From: Limanda limanda
Taxonomy: Eukaryota; Chordata; Actinopteri; Pleuronectiformes; Pleuronectidae
Assembly (NCBI RefSeq): GCF_963576545.1
Contig: NW_026870461.1
Location: 124,001 to 188,000 of the forward strand
DNA: 64,000 bases
Direction of reading: 5' to 3'
The position numbers and the translations under genes are program-made. The number at the start of each line of letters is the position of its first letter. The stretch's first letter is position 1. The notes beneath the pieces were generated by a model. It was not told the origin of the DNA. It was given only the letters and a program-made list of their open reading frames with translations, and did not search any database. Positions 48,415-61,218 of the stretch are shown in pieces.

Positions 48415-50974
48415 GAAGGTCGGAGAGACTTGGAAAGTGGTTGCATCTGGACTAATTTGGGTCCTGCGGATCGATTGGTACCATCCCCGAGCTTGTACGA
48501 CCTTCGGAAGAGGTCGACCGACGAAATTCCCCCAAATCTGAGGAGATATTCTTGAATAACTTTTTTTGTGAAGGTCGGAGAGACTTGCAAGTAGGCTCTA
48601 CCCCCACTAAATGGGGTAGCGCGCATCGATCGGTACCATCCTTGAGCTTCTCCGACTTTCGGAAGGGTTAGGGTTAGGGTTAGGGATGAAAGCACATAGG
48701 AGAAAGAGATATTCTTGAATAACTTTTTTTGTGAAGGTCGGAGAGACTTGCAAGTAGGCTCTACCCCCACTAAATGGGGTAGCGCGCATCGATCGGTACT
48801 ATCCTTGAGCTTCTCCGACTTTCGGAAGGGTTAGGGTTAGGGTTAGGGATGAAAGCACATAGGAGAAAGAGATATTCTTGAATAACTTTTTTTGTGAAGG
48901 TCGGAGAGACTTGGAAAGTGGTTGCATCTGGACTAATTTGGGTCCTGCGGATCGATTGGTACCATCCCCGAGCTTGTACGACCTTCGGAAGAGGTCGACC
49001 GACGAAATTCCCCCAAATCTGAGGAGATATTCTTGAATAACTTTTTTTGTGAAGGTCGGAGAGACTTGCAAGTAGGCTCTACCCCCACTAAATAGGGTAG
49101 CGCGCATCGATCGGTACCATCCTTGAGCTTCTCCGACTTTCGGAAGGGTTAGGGTTAGGGTTAGGGATGAAAGCACATAGGAGAAAGAGATATTCTTGAA
49201 TAACTTTTTTTGTGAAGGTCGGAGAGACTTGAAAAGTGGTTGCATCTGGACTAATTTGGGTTCTGCAGATCGATTGGTACCATCCCCGAGCTTGTACGAC
49301 CTTCGGAAGAGGTCGACCGACTAAATTCCCCCAAATCTGAGGAGATATTCTTGAATAACTTTTTTTGTGAAGGTCGGAGAGACTTGCAAGTAGGCTCTAC
49401 CCCCACTAAATGGGGTAGCGCGCATCGATCGGTACCATCCTTGAGCTTCTCCGACTTTCGGAAGGGTTAGGGTTAGGGTTAGGGATGAAAGCACATAGGA
49501 GAAAGAGATATTCTTGAATAACTTTTTTTGTTAAGGTCGGAGAGACTTGCAAGTAGGCTCTACCCCCACTAAATGGGGTAGCGCGCATCGATCGGTACCA
49601 TCCTTGAGCTTCTCCGACTTTCGGAAGGGTTAGGGTTAGGGTTAGGGATGAAAGCACATAGGAGAAAGAGATATTCTTGAATAACTTTTTTTGTGAAGGT
49701 CGGAGAGACTTGGAAAGTGGTTGCATCTGGACTAATTTGGGTCCTGCGGATCGATTGGTACCATCCCCGAGCTTGTACGACCTTCGGAAGAGGTCGACCG
49801 ACGAAATTCCCCCAAATCTGAGGAGATATTCTTGAATAACTTTTTTTGTGAAGGTCGGAGAGACTTGCAAGTAGGCTCTACCCCCACTAAATGGGGTAGC
49901 GCGCATCGATCGGTACCATCCTTGAGCTTCTCCGACTTTCGGAAGGGTTAGGGTTAGGGTTAGGGATGAAAGCACATAGGAGAAAGAGATATTCTTGAAT
50001 AACTTTTTTTGTGAAGGTCGGAGAGACTTGCAAGTAGGCTCTACCCCCACTAAATGGGGTAGCGCGCATCGATCGGTACTATCCTTGAGCTTCTCCGACT
50101 TTCGGAAGGGTTAGGGTTAGGGTTAGGGATGAAAGCACATAGGAGAAAGAGATATTCTTGAATAACTTTTTTTGTGAAGGTCGGAGAGACTTGGAAAGTG
50201 GTTGCATCTGGACTAATTTGGGTCCTGCGGATCGATTGGTACCATCCCCGAGCTTGTACGACCTTCGGAAGAGGTCGACCGACGAAATTCCCCCAAATCT
50301 GAGGAGATATTCTTGAATAACTTTTTTTGTGAAGGTCGGAGAGACTTGCAAGTAGGCTCTACCCCCACTAAATAGGGTAGCGCGCATCGATCGGTACCAT
50401 CCTTGAGCTTCTCCGACTTTCGGAAGGGTTAGGGTTAGGGTTAGGGATGAAAGCACATAGGAGAAAGAGATATTCTTGAATAACTTTTTTTGTGAAGGTC
50501 GGAGAGACTTGAAAAGTGGTTGCATCTGGACTAATTTGGGTTCTGCAGATCGATTGGTACCATCCCCGAGCTTGTACGACCTTCGGAAGAGGTCGACCGA
50601 CTAAATTCCCCCAAATCTGAGGAGATATTCTTGAATAACTTTTTTTGTGAAGGTCGGAGAGACTTGCAAGTAGGCTCTACCCCCACTAAATGGGGTAGCG
50701 CGCATCGATCGGTACCATCCTTGAGCTTCTCCGACTTTCGGAAGGGTTAGGGTTAGGGTTAGGGATGAAAGCACATAGGAGAAAGAGATATTCTTGAATA
50801 ACTTTTTTTGTTAAGGTCGGAGAGACTTGCAAGTAGGCTCTACCCCCACTAAATGGGGTAGCGCGCATCGATCGGTACTATCCTTGAGCTTCTCCGACTT
50901 TCGGAAGGGTTAGGGTTAGGGTTAGGGATGAAAGCACATAGGAGAAAGAGATATTCTTGAATAACTTTTTTTGT
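48415..50974 (+). repeat. Two tandem 1280 bp units (ABB-AB-ABB)
   Basis: Units 48,415-49,694 and 49,695-50,974. Shared private markers are GGTTCTGCAG (49,259 and 50,539), CCGACTAAATTCC (49,317 and 50,597) and TTGTTAAGGTCGG (49,528 and 50,808), each at +1280. The same set occurs a third time at 52,899-54,178, at +4484 from the first. CTACTTGAAAAGTGG-like changes (ACTTGAAAAGTGG) accompany the markers. Confidence 0.88.
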
Positions 50975-51137
50975 GAAGGTCGGAGAGACTTGCAAGTAGG
51001 CTCTACCCCCACTAAATGGGGTTGCGCGCATCGATCGGTACCATCCTTGAGCTTCTCCGACTTTCGGAAGGGTTAGGGTTAGGGTTAGGGATGAAAGCAC
51101 ATAGGAGAAAGAGATATTCTTGAATAACTTTTTTTGT
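50494..51137 (+). repeat. ABBB tetramer at the end of the 1280 bp pair
   Basis: A 50,494 followed by B at 50,649, 50,812 and 50,975. The first two B copies belong to the second 1280 bp unit; the third (GGGGTTGCGCGC type) is an extra last-position B. This junction joins the 1280 bp pair to the copied segment beginning at 51,138 and looks like a recombination point in B. Confidence 0.82.
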
Positions 51138-54100
51138 GAAGGTCGGAGAGACTTGGAAAGTGGTTGCATCTGGACTAATTTGGGTCCTGCGGATCGATTG
51201 GTACCATCCCCGAGCTTGTACGACCTTCGGAAGAGGTCGACCGACGAAATTCCCCCAAATCTGAGGAGATATTCTTGAATAACTTTTTTTGTGAAGGTCG
51301 GAGAGACTTGCAAGTAGGCTCTACCCCCACTAAATGGGGTAGCGCGCATCGATCGGTACCATCCTTGAGCTTCTCCGACTTTCGGAAGGGTTAGGGTTAG
51401 GGTTAGGGATGAAAGCACATAGGAGAAAGAGATATTGTTGAATAACTTTTTTTGTGAAGGTCGGAGAGACTTGCAAGTAGGCTCTACCCCCACTAAATGG
51501 AGTAGCGCGCATCGATCGGTACCATCCTTGAGCTTCTCCGACTTTCGGAAGGGTTAGGGTTAGGGTTAGGGATGAAAGCACATAGGAGAAAGAGATATTC
51601 TTGAATAACTTTTTTTGTGAAGGTCGGAGAGACTTGGAAAGTGGTTGCATCTGGACTAATTTGGGTCCTGCGGATCGATTGGTACCATCCCCGAGCTTGT
51701 ACGACCTTCGGAAGAGGTCGACCGACGAAATTCCCCCAAATCTGAGGAGATATTCTTGAATAACTTTTTTTGTGAAGGTCGGAGAGACTTGCAAGTAGGC
51801 TCTACCCCCACTAAATGGGGTAGCGCGCATCGATCGGTACCATCCTTGAGCTTCTCCGACTTTCGGAAGGGTTAGGGTTAGGGTTAGGGATGAAAGCACA
51901 TAGGAGAAAGAGATATTGTTGAATAACTTTTTTTGTGAAGGTCGGAGAGACTTGCAAGTAGGCTCTACCCCCACTAAATGGAGTAGCGCGCATCGATCGG
52001 TACCATCCTTGAGCTTCTCCGACTTTCGGAAGGGTTAGGGTTAGGGTTAGGGATGAAAGCACATAGGAGAAAGAGATATTCTTGAATAACTTTTTTTGTG
52101 AAGGTCGGAGAGACTTGGAAAGTGGTTGCATCTGGACTAATTTGGGTCCTGCGGATCGATTGGTACCATCCCCGAGCTTGTACGACCTTCGGAAGAGGTC
52201 GACCGACGAAATTCCCCCAAATCTGAGGAGATATTCTTGAATAACTTTTTTTGTGAAGGTCGGAGAGACTTGCAAGTAGGCTCTACCCCCACTAAATGGG
52301 GTAGCGCGCATCGATCGGTACCATCCTTGAGCTTCTCCGACTTTCGGAAGGGTTAGGGTTAGGGTTAGGGATGAAAGCACATAGGAGAAAGAGATATTCT
52401 TGAATAACTTTTTTTGTGAAGGTCGGAGAGACTTGGAAAGTGGTTGCATCTGGACTAATTTGGGTCCTGCGGATCGATTGGTACCATCCCCGAGCTTGTA
52501 CGACCTTCGGAAGAGGTCGACCGACGAAATTCCCCCAAATCTGAGGAGATATTCTTGAATAACATTTTTTGTGAAGGTCAGAGAGACTTGCAAGTAGGCT
52601 CTACCCCCACTAAATGGGGTAGCGCGCATCGATCGGTACCATCCTTGAGCTTCTCCGACTTTCGGAAGGGTTAGGGTTAGGGTTAGGGATGAAAGCACAT
52701 AGGAGAAAGAGATATTCTTGAATAACGTTTTTTGTGAAGGTCGGAGAGACTTGCAAGTAGGCTCTACCCCCACTAAATGGGGTAGCGCGCATCGATCGGT
52801 ACCATCCTTGAGCTTCTCCGACTTTCGGAAGGGTTAGGGTTAGGGTTAGGGATGAAAGCACATAGGAGAAAGAGATATTCTTGAATAACTTTTTTTGTGA
52901 AGGTCGGAGAGACTTGGAAAGTGGTTGCATCTGGACTAATTTGGGTCCTGCAGATCGATTGGTACCATCCCCGAGCTTGTACGACCTTCGGAAGAGGTCG
53001 ACCGACGAAATTCCCCCAAATCTGAGGAGATATTCTTGAATAACTTTTTTTGTGAAGGTCGGAGAGACTTGCAAGTAGGCTCTACCCCCACTAAATGGGG
53101 TAGCGCGCATCGATCGGTACCATCCTTGAGCTTCTCCGACTTTCGGAAGGGTTAGGGTTAGGGTTAGGGATGAAAGCACATAGGAGAAAGAGATATTCTT
53201 GAATAACTTTTTTTGTGAAGGTCGGAGAGACTTGCAAGTAGGCTCTACCCCCACTAAATGGGGTAGCGCGCATCGATCGGTACTATCCTTGAGCTTCTCC
53301 GACTTTCGGAAGGGTTAGGGTTAGGGTTAGGGATGAAAGCACATAGGAGAAAGAGATATTCTTGAATAACTTTTTTTGTGAAGGTCGGAGAGACTTGGAA
53401 AGTGGTTGCATCTGGACTAATTTGGGTCCTGCGGATCGATTGGTACCATCCCCGAGCTTGTACGACCTTCGGAAGAGGTCGACCGACGAAATTCCCCCAA
53501 ATCTGAGGAGATATTCTTGAATAACTTTTTTTGTGAAGGTCGGAGAGACTTGCAAGTAGGCTCTACCCCCACTAAATAGGGTAGCGCGCATCGATCGGTA
53601 CCATCCTTGAGCTTCTCCGACTTTCGGAAGGGTTAGGGTTAGGGTTAGGGATGAAAGCACATAGGAGAAAGAGATATTCTTGAATAACTTTTTTTGTGAA
53701 GGTCGGAGAGACTTGAAAAGTGGTTGCATCTGGACTAATTTGGGTTCTGCAGATCGATTGGTACCATCCCCGAGCTTGTACGACCTTCGGAAGAGGTCGA
53801 CCGACTAAATTCCCCCAAATCTGAGGAGATATTCTTGAATAACTTTTTTTGTGAAGGTCGGAGAGACTTGCAAGTAGGCTCTACCCCCACTAAATGGGGT
53901 AGCGCGCATCGATCGGTACCATCCTTGAGCTTCTCCGACTTTCGGAAGGGTTAGGGTTAGGGTTAGGGATGAAAGCACATAGGAGAAAGAGATATTCTTG
54001 AATAACTTTTTTTGTTAAGGTCGGAGAGACTTGCAAGTAGGCTCTACCCCCACTAAATGGGGTAGCGCGCATCGATCGGTACCATCCTTGAGCTTCTCCG

Positions 54101-54341
54101 ACTTTCGGAAGGGTTAGGGTTAGGGTTAGGGATGAAAGCACATAGGAGAAAGAGATATTCTTGAATAACTTTTTTTGTGAAGGTCGGAGAGACTTGCAAG
54201 TAGGCTCTACCCCCACTAAATGGGGTTGCGCGCATCGATCGGTACCATCCTTGAGCTTCTCCGACTTTCGGAAGGGTTAGGGTTAGGGTTAGGGATGAAA
54301 GCACATAGGAGAAAGAGATATTCTTGAATAACTTTTTTTGT
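51138..54341 (+). repeat. Block U2: second copy of the 45,855-49,694 region
   Basis: Order: ABB, ABB, AB, ABB, ABB, AB, ABBB. Markers of 45,855 onward reappear at +5283 (TATTGTTGAATAAC at 51,433 and 51,913, AACATTTTTTG at 52,561), then from 52,899 onward at +4484 (GGTTCTGCAG at 53,743, TTGTTAAGGTCGG near 54,013). The 799 bp change in offset is one AB-ABB unit, so this copy has one 799 bp unit where the left copy has two. The A at 52,899 combines CTGCAG of one source with the normal T7 end of another. Confidence 0.85.
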
Positions 54342-54822
54342 GAAGGTCGGAGAGACTTGGAAAGTGGTTGCATCTGGACTAATTTGGGTCCTGCGGATCG
54401 ATTGGTACCATCCCCGAGCTTGTACGACCTTCGGAAGAGGTCGACCGACGAAATTCCCCCAAATCTGAGGAGATATTCTTGAATAACTTTTTTTGTGAAG
54501 GTCGGAGAGACTTGCAAGTAGGCTCTACCCCCACTAAATGGGGTAGCGCGCATCGATCGGTACCATCCTTGAGCTTCTCCGACTTTCGGAAGGGTTAGGG
54601 TTAGGGTTAGGGATGAAAGCACATAGGAGAAAGAGATATTCTTGAATAACTTTTTTTGTGAAGGTCGGAGAGACTTGCAAGTAGGCTCTACCCCCACTAA
54701 ATGGGGTTGCGCGCATCGATCGGTACCATCCTTGAGCTTCTCCGACTTTCGGAAGGGTTAGGGTTAGGGTTAGGGATGAAAGCACATAGGAGAAAGAGAT
54801 ATTCTTGAATAACTTTTTTTGT
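54342..54822 (+). repeat. Single ABB trimer between blocks
   Basis: A 54,342, B1 54,497 and B2 54,660 (GGGGTTGCGCGC). It is a standard trimer with no private marker that I noticed. Its B monomers align with those following 57,540 at +3198, but its A lacks the AACTGTTTTTG marker of that position, so the 3198 bp period fades here. Confidence 0.8.
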
Positions 54823-57800
54823 GAAGGTCGGAGAGACTTGGAAAGTGGTTGCATCTGGACTAATTTGGGTCCTGCAGATCGATTGGTACCATCCCCGAGC
54901 TTGTACGACCTTCGGAAGAGGTCGACCGACGAAATTCCCCCAAATCTGAGGAGATATTCTTGAATAACTTTTTTTGTGAAGGTCGGAGAGACTTGCAAGT
55001 AGGCTCTACCCCCACTAAATGGGGTAGCGCGCATCGATCGGTACCATCCTTGAGCTTCTCCGACTTTCGGAAGGGTTAGGGTTAGGGTTAGGGATGAAAG
55101 CACATAGGAGAAAGAGATATTCTTGAATAACTTTTTTTGTGAAGGTCGGAGAGACTTGGAAAGTGGTTGCATCTGGACTAATTTGGGTCCTGCAGATCGA
55201 TTGGTACCATCCCCGAGCTTGTACGACCTTCGGAAGAGGTCGACCGACGAAATTCCCCCAAATCTGAGGAGATATTCTTGAATAACTTTTTTTGTGAAGG
55301 TCGGAGAGACTTGCAAGTAGGCTCTACCCCCACTAAATGGGGTAGCGCGCATCGATCGGTACCATCCTTGAGCTTCTCCGACTTTCGGAAGGGTTAGGGT
55401 TAGGGTTAGGGATGAAAGCACATAGGAGAAAGAGATATTCTTGAATAACTTTTTTTGTGAAGGTCGGAGAGACTTGCAAGTAGGCTCTACCCCCACTAAA
55501 TGGGGTTGCGCGCATCGATCGGTACCATCCTTGAGCTTCTCCGACTTTCGGAAGGGTTAGGGTTAGGGTTAGGGATGAAAGCACATAGGAGAAAGAGATA
55601 TTCTTGAATAACTTTTTTTGTGAAGGTCGGAGAGACTTGGAAAGTGGTTGCATCTGGACTAATTTGGGTCCTGCAGATCGATTGGTACCATCCCCGAGCT
55701 TGTACGACCTTCGGAAGAGGTCGACCGACGAAATTCCCCCAAATCTGAGGAGATATTCTTGAATAACTTTTTTTGTGAAGGTCGGAGAGACTTGCAAGTA
55801 GGCTCTACCCCCACTAAATGGGGTAGCGCGCATCGATCGGTACCATCCTTGAGCTTCTCCGACTTTCGGAAGGGTTAGGGTTAGGGTTAGGGATGAAAGC
55901 ACATAGGAGAAAGAGATATTCTTGAATAACTTTTTTTGTGAAGGTCGGAGAGACTTGCAAGTAGGCTCTACCCCCACTAAATGGGGTAGCGCGCATCGAT
56001 CGGTACCATCCTTGAGCTTCTCCGACTTTCGGAAGGGTTAGGGTTAGGGTTAGGGATGAAAGCACATAGGAGAAAGAGATATTCTTGAATAACTTTTTTT
56101 GTGAAGGTCGGAGAGACTTGGAAAGTGGTTGCATCTGGACTAATTTGGGTCCTGCAGATCGATTGGTACCATCCCCGAGCTTGTACGACCTTCGGAAGAG
56201 GTCGACCGACGAAATTCCCCCAAATCTGAGGAGATATTCTTGAATAACTTTTTTTGTGAAGGTCGGAGAGACTTGCAAGTAGGCTCTACCCCCACTAAAT
56301 GGGGTAGCGCGCATCGATCGGTACCATCCTTGAGCTTCTCCGACTTTCGGAAGGGTTAGGGTTAGGGTTAGGGATGAAAGCACATAGGAGAAAGAGATAT
56401 TCTTGAATAACTTTTTTTGTGAAGGTCGGAGAGACTTGCAAGTAGGCTCTACCCCCACTAAATGGGGTTGCGCGCATCGATCGGTACCATCCTTGAGCTT
56501 CTCCGACTTTCGGAAGGGTTAGGGTTAGGGATGAAAGCACATAGGAGAAAGAGATATTCTTGAATAACTTTTTTTGTGAAGGTCGGAGAGACTTGGAAAG
56601 TGGTTGCATCTTGACTAATTTGGGTCCTGCGGATCGATTGGTACCATCCCCGAGCTTGTACGACCTTCGGAAGAGGTCGACCGACGAAATTCCCCCAAAT
56701 CTGAGGAGATATTCTTGAATAACTTTTTTTGTGAAGGTCGGAGAGACTTGCAAGTAGGCTCTACCCCCACTAAATGGGGTAGCGCGCATCGATCGGTACC
56801 ATCCTTGAGCTTCTCCGACTTTTGGAAGGGTTAGGGTTAGGGTTAGGGATGAAAGCACATAGGAGAAAGAGATATTCTTGAATAACTTTTTTTGTGAAGG
56901 TCGGAGAGACTTGCAAGTAGGCTCTACCCCCACTAAATGGGGTTGCGCGCATCGATCGGTACCATCCTTGAGCTTCTCCGACTTTCGGAAGGGTTAGGGT
57001 TAGGGTTAGGGATGAAAGCACATAGGAGAAAGAGATATTCTTGAATAACTTTTTTTGTGAAGGTCGGAGAGACTTGGAAAGTGGTTGCATCTGGACTAAT
57101 TTGGGTCCTGCGGATCGATTGGTACCATCCCCGAGCTTGTACGACCTTCGGAAGAGGTCGACCGACGAAATTCCCCCAAATCTGAGGAGATATTCTTGAA
57201 TAACTTTTTTTGTGAAGGTCGGAGAGACTTGCAAGTAGGCTCTACCCCCACTAAATGGGGTAGCGCGCATCGATCGGTACCATCTTTGAGCTTCTCCGAC
57301 TTTCGGAAGGGTTAGGGTTAGGGTTAGGGATGAAAGCACATAGGAGAAAGAGATATTCTTGAATAACTTTTTTTGTGAAGGTCGGAGAGACTTGCAAGTA
57401 GGCTCTACCCCCACTAAATGGGGTAGCGCGCATCGATCGGTACCATCCTTGAGCTTCTCAGACTTTCGGAAGGGTTAGGGTTAGGGTTAGGGATGAAAGC
57501 ACATAGGAGAAAGAGATATTCTTGAATAACTTTTTTTGTGAAGGTCGGAGAGACTTGGAAAGTGGTTGCATCTGGACTAATTTGGGTCCTGCGGATCGAT
57601 TGGTACCATCCCCGAGCTTGTACGACCTTCGGAAGAGGTCGACCGACGAAATTCCCCCAAATCTGAGGAGATATTCTTGAATAACTGTTTTTGTGAAGGA
57701 CGGAGAGACTTGCAAGTAGGCTTTACCCCCACTAAATGGGGTAGCGCGCATCGATCGGTACCATCCTTGAGCTTCTCCGACTTTCGGAAGGGTTAGGGTT

Positions 57801-58020
57801 AGGGTTAGGGATGAAAGCACATAGGAGAAAGAGATATTCTTGAATAACTTTTTTTGTGAAGGTCGGAGAGACTTGCAAGTAGGCTCTACCCCCACTAAAT
57901 GGGGTTGCGCGCATCGATCGGTACCATCCTTGAGCTTCTCCGACTTTCGGAAGGGTTAGGGTTAGGGTTAGGGATGAAAGCACATAGGAGAAAGAGATAT
58001 TCTTGAATAACTTTTTTTGT
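54823..58020 (+). repeat. Block T1: 3198 bp super-repeat
   Basis: Order: AB (54,823), ABB (55,141), ABB (55,622), a 475 bp ABB whose last B has two TTAGGG (56,103), ABB (56,578), ABB (57,059), ABB (57,540). The first four A monomers carry CTGCAG. Other markers are CTTGACTAATTTG at 56,610, CGACTTTTGGAAGG at 56,816, CTTCTCAGACTTTC at 57,455 and AACTGTTTTTG followed by AAGGACGG at 57,683. Confidence 0.88.
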
Positions 58021-61000
58021 GAAGGTCGGAGAGACTTGGAAAGTGGTTGCATCTGGACTAATTTGGGTCCTGCAGATCGATTGGTACCATCCCCGAGCTT
58101 GTACGACCTTCGGAAGAGGTCGACCGACGAAATTCCCCCAAATCTGAGGAGATATTCTTGAATAACTTTTTTTGTGAAGGTCGGAGAGACTTGCAAGTAG
58201 GCTCTACCCCCACTAAATGGGGTAGCGCGCATCGATCGGTACCATCCTTGAGCTTCTCCGACTTTCGGAAGGGTTAGGGTTAGGGTTAGGGATGAAAGCA
58301 CATAGGAGAAAGAGATATTCTTGAATAACTTTTTTTGTGAAGGTCGGAGAGACTTGGAAAGTGGTTGCATCTGGACTAATTTGGGTCCTGCAGATCGATT
58401 GGTACCATCCCCGAGCTTGTACGACCTTCGGAAGAGGTCGACCGACGAAATTCCCCCAAATCTGAGGAGATATTCTTGAATAACTTTTTTTGTGAAGGTC
58501 GGAGAGACTTGCAAGTAGGCTCTACCCCCACTAAATGGGGTAGCGCGCATCGATCGGTACCATCCTTGAGCTTCTCCGACTTTCGGAAGGGTTAGGGTTA
58601 GGGTTAGGGATGAAAGCACATAGGAGAAAGAGATATTCTTGAATAACTTTTTTTGTGAAGGTCGGAGAGACTTGCAAGTAGGCTCTACCCCCACTAAATG
58701 GGGTTGCGCGCATCGATCGGTACCATCCTTGAGCTTCTCCGACTTTCGGAAGGGTTAGGGTTAGGGTTAGGGATGAAAGCACATAGGAGAAAGAGATATT
58801 CTTGAATAACTTTTTTTGTGAAGGTCGGAGAGACTTGGAAAGTGGTTGCATCTGGACTAATTTGGGTCCTGCAGATCGATTGGTACCATCCCCGAGCTTG
58901 TACGACCTTCGGAAGAGGTCGACCGACGAAATTCCCCCAAATCTGAGGAGATATTCTTGAATAACTTTTTTTGTGAAGGTCGGAGAGACTTGCAAGTAGG
59001 CTCTACCCCCACTAAATGGGGTAGCGCGCATCGATCGGTACCATCCTTGAGCTTCTCCGACTTTCGGAAGGGTTAGGGTTAGGGTTAGGGATGAAAGCAC
59101 ATAGGAGAAAGAGATATTCTTGAATAACTTTTTTTGTGAAGGTCGGAGAGACTTGCAAGTAGGCTCTACCCCCACTAAATGGGGTAGCGCGCATCGATCG
59201 GTACCATCCTTGAGCTTCTCCGACTTTCGGAAGGGTTAGGGTTAGGGTTAGGGATGAAAGCACATAGGAGAAAGAGATATTCTTGAATAACTTTTTTTGT
59301 GAAGGTCGGAGAGACTTGGAAAGTGGTTGCATCTGGACTAATTTGGGTCCTGCAGATCGATTGGTACCATCCCCGAGCTTGTACGACCTTCGGAAGAGGT
59401 CGACCGACGAAATTCCCCCAAATCTGAGGAGATATTCTTGAATAACTTTTTTTGTGAAGGTCGGAGAGACTTGCAAGTAGGCTCTACCCCCACTAAATGG
59501 GGTAGCGCGCATCGATCGGTACCATCCTTGAGCTTCTCCGACTTTCGGAAGGGTTAGGGTTAGGGTTAGGGATGAAAGCACATAGGAGAAAGAGATATTC
59601 TTGAATAACTTTTTTTGTGAAGGTCGGAGAGACTTGCAAGTAGGCTCTACCCCCACTAAATGGGGTTGCGCGCATCGATCGGTACCATCCTTGAGCTTCT
59701 CCGACTTTCGGAAGGGTTAGGGTTAGGGATGAAAGCACATAGGAGAAAGAGATATTCTTGAATAACTTTTTTTGTGAAGGTCGGAGAGACTTGGAAAGTG
59801 GTTGCATCTTGACTAATTTGGGTCCTGCGGATCGATTGGTACCATCCCCGAGCTTGTACGACCTTCGGAAGAGGTCGACCGACGAAATTCCCCCAAATCT
59901 GAGGAGATATTCTTGAATAACTTTTTTTGTGAAGGTCGGAGAGACTTGCAAGTAGGCTCTACCCCCACTAAATGGGGTAGCGCGCATCGATCGGTACCAT
60001 CCTTGAGCTTCTCCGACTTTTGGAAGGGTTAGGGTTAGGGTTAGGGATGAAAGCACATAGGAGAAAGAGATATTCTTGAATAACTTTTTTTGTGAAGGTC
60101 GGAGAGACTTGCAAGTAGGCTCTACCCCCACTAAATGGGGTTGCGCGCATCGATCGGTACCATCCTTGAGCTTCTCCGACTTTCGGAAGGGTTAGGGTTA
60201 GGGTTAGGGATGAAAGCACATAGGAGAAAGAGATATTCTTGAATAACTTTTTTTGTGAAGGTCGGAGAGACTTGGAAAGTGGTTGCATCTGGACTAATTT
60301 GGGTCCTGCGGATCGATTGGTACCATCCCCGAGCTTGTACGACCTTCGGAAGAGGTCGACCGACGAAATTCCCCCAAATCTGAGGAGATATTCTTGAATA
60401 ACTTTTTTTGTGAAGGTCGGAGAGACTTGCAAGTAGGCTCTACCCCCACTAAATGGGGTAGCGCGCATCGATCGGTACCATCTTTGAGCTTCTCCGACTT
60501 TCGGAAGGGTTAGGGTTAGGGTTAGGGATGAAAGCACATAGGAGAAAGAGATATTCTTGAATAACTTTTTTTGTGAAGGTCGGAGAGACTTGCAAGTAGG
60601 CTCTACCCCCACTAAATGGGGTAGCGCGCATCGATCGGTACCATCCTTGAGCTTCTCAGACTTTCGGAAGGGTTAGGGTTAGGGTTAGGGATGAAAGCAC
60701 ATAGGAGAAAGAGATATTCTTGAATAACTTTTTTTGTGAAGGTCGGAGAGACTTGGAAAGTGGTTGCATCTGGACTAATTTGGGTCCTGCGGATCGATTG
60801 GTACCATCCCCGAGCTTGTACGACCTTCGGAAGAGGTCGACCGACGAAATTCCCCCAAATCTGAGGAGATATTCTTGAATAACTGTTTTTGTGAAGGACG
60901 GAGAGACTTGCAAGTAGGCTTTACCCCCACTAAATGGTGTAGCGCGCATCGATCGGTACCATCCTTGAGCTTCTCCGACTTTCGGAAGGGTTAGGGTTAG

Positions 61001-61218
61001 GGTTAGGGATGAAAGCACATAGGAGAAAGAGATATTCTTGAATAACTTTTTTTGTGAAGGTCGGAGAGACTTGCAAGTAGGCTCTACCCCCACTAAATGG
61101 GGTTGCGCGCATCGATCGGTACCATCCTTGAGCTTCTCCGACTTTCGGAAGGGTTAGGGTTAGGGTTAGGGATGAAAGCACATAGGAGAAAGAGATATTC
61201 TTGAATAACTTTTTTTGT
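58021..61218 (+). repeat. Block T2: 3198 bp super-repeat
   Basis: Copy of T1 with the same order and length; every marker is shifted by exactly 3198 (CTTGACTAATTTG at 59,808, CTTCTCAGACTTTC at 60,653, AACTGTTTTTG at 60,881). One private difference is AATGGTGTAGC at 60,936. The two copies are nearly identical as far as I can read, so the duplication is young. Confidence 0.88.
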
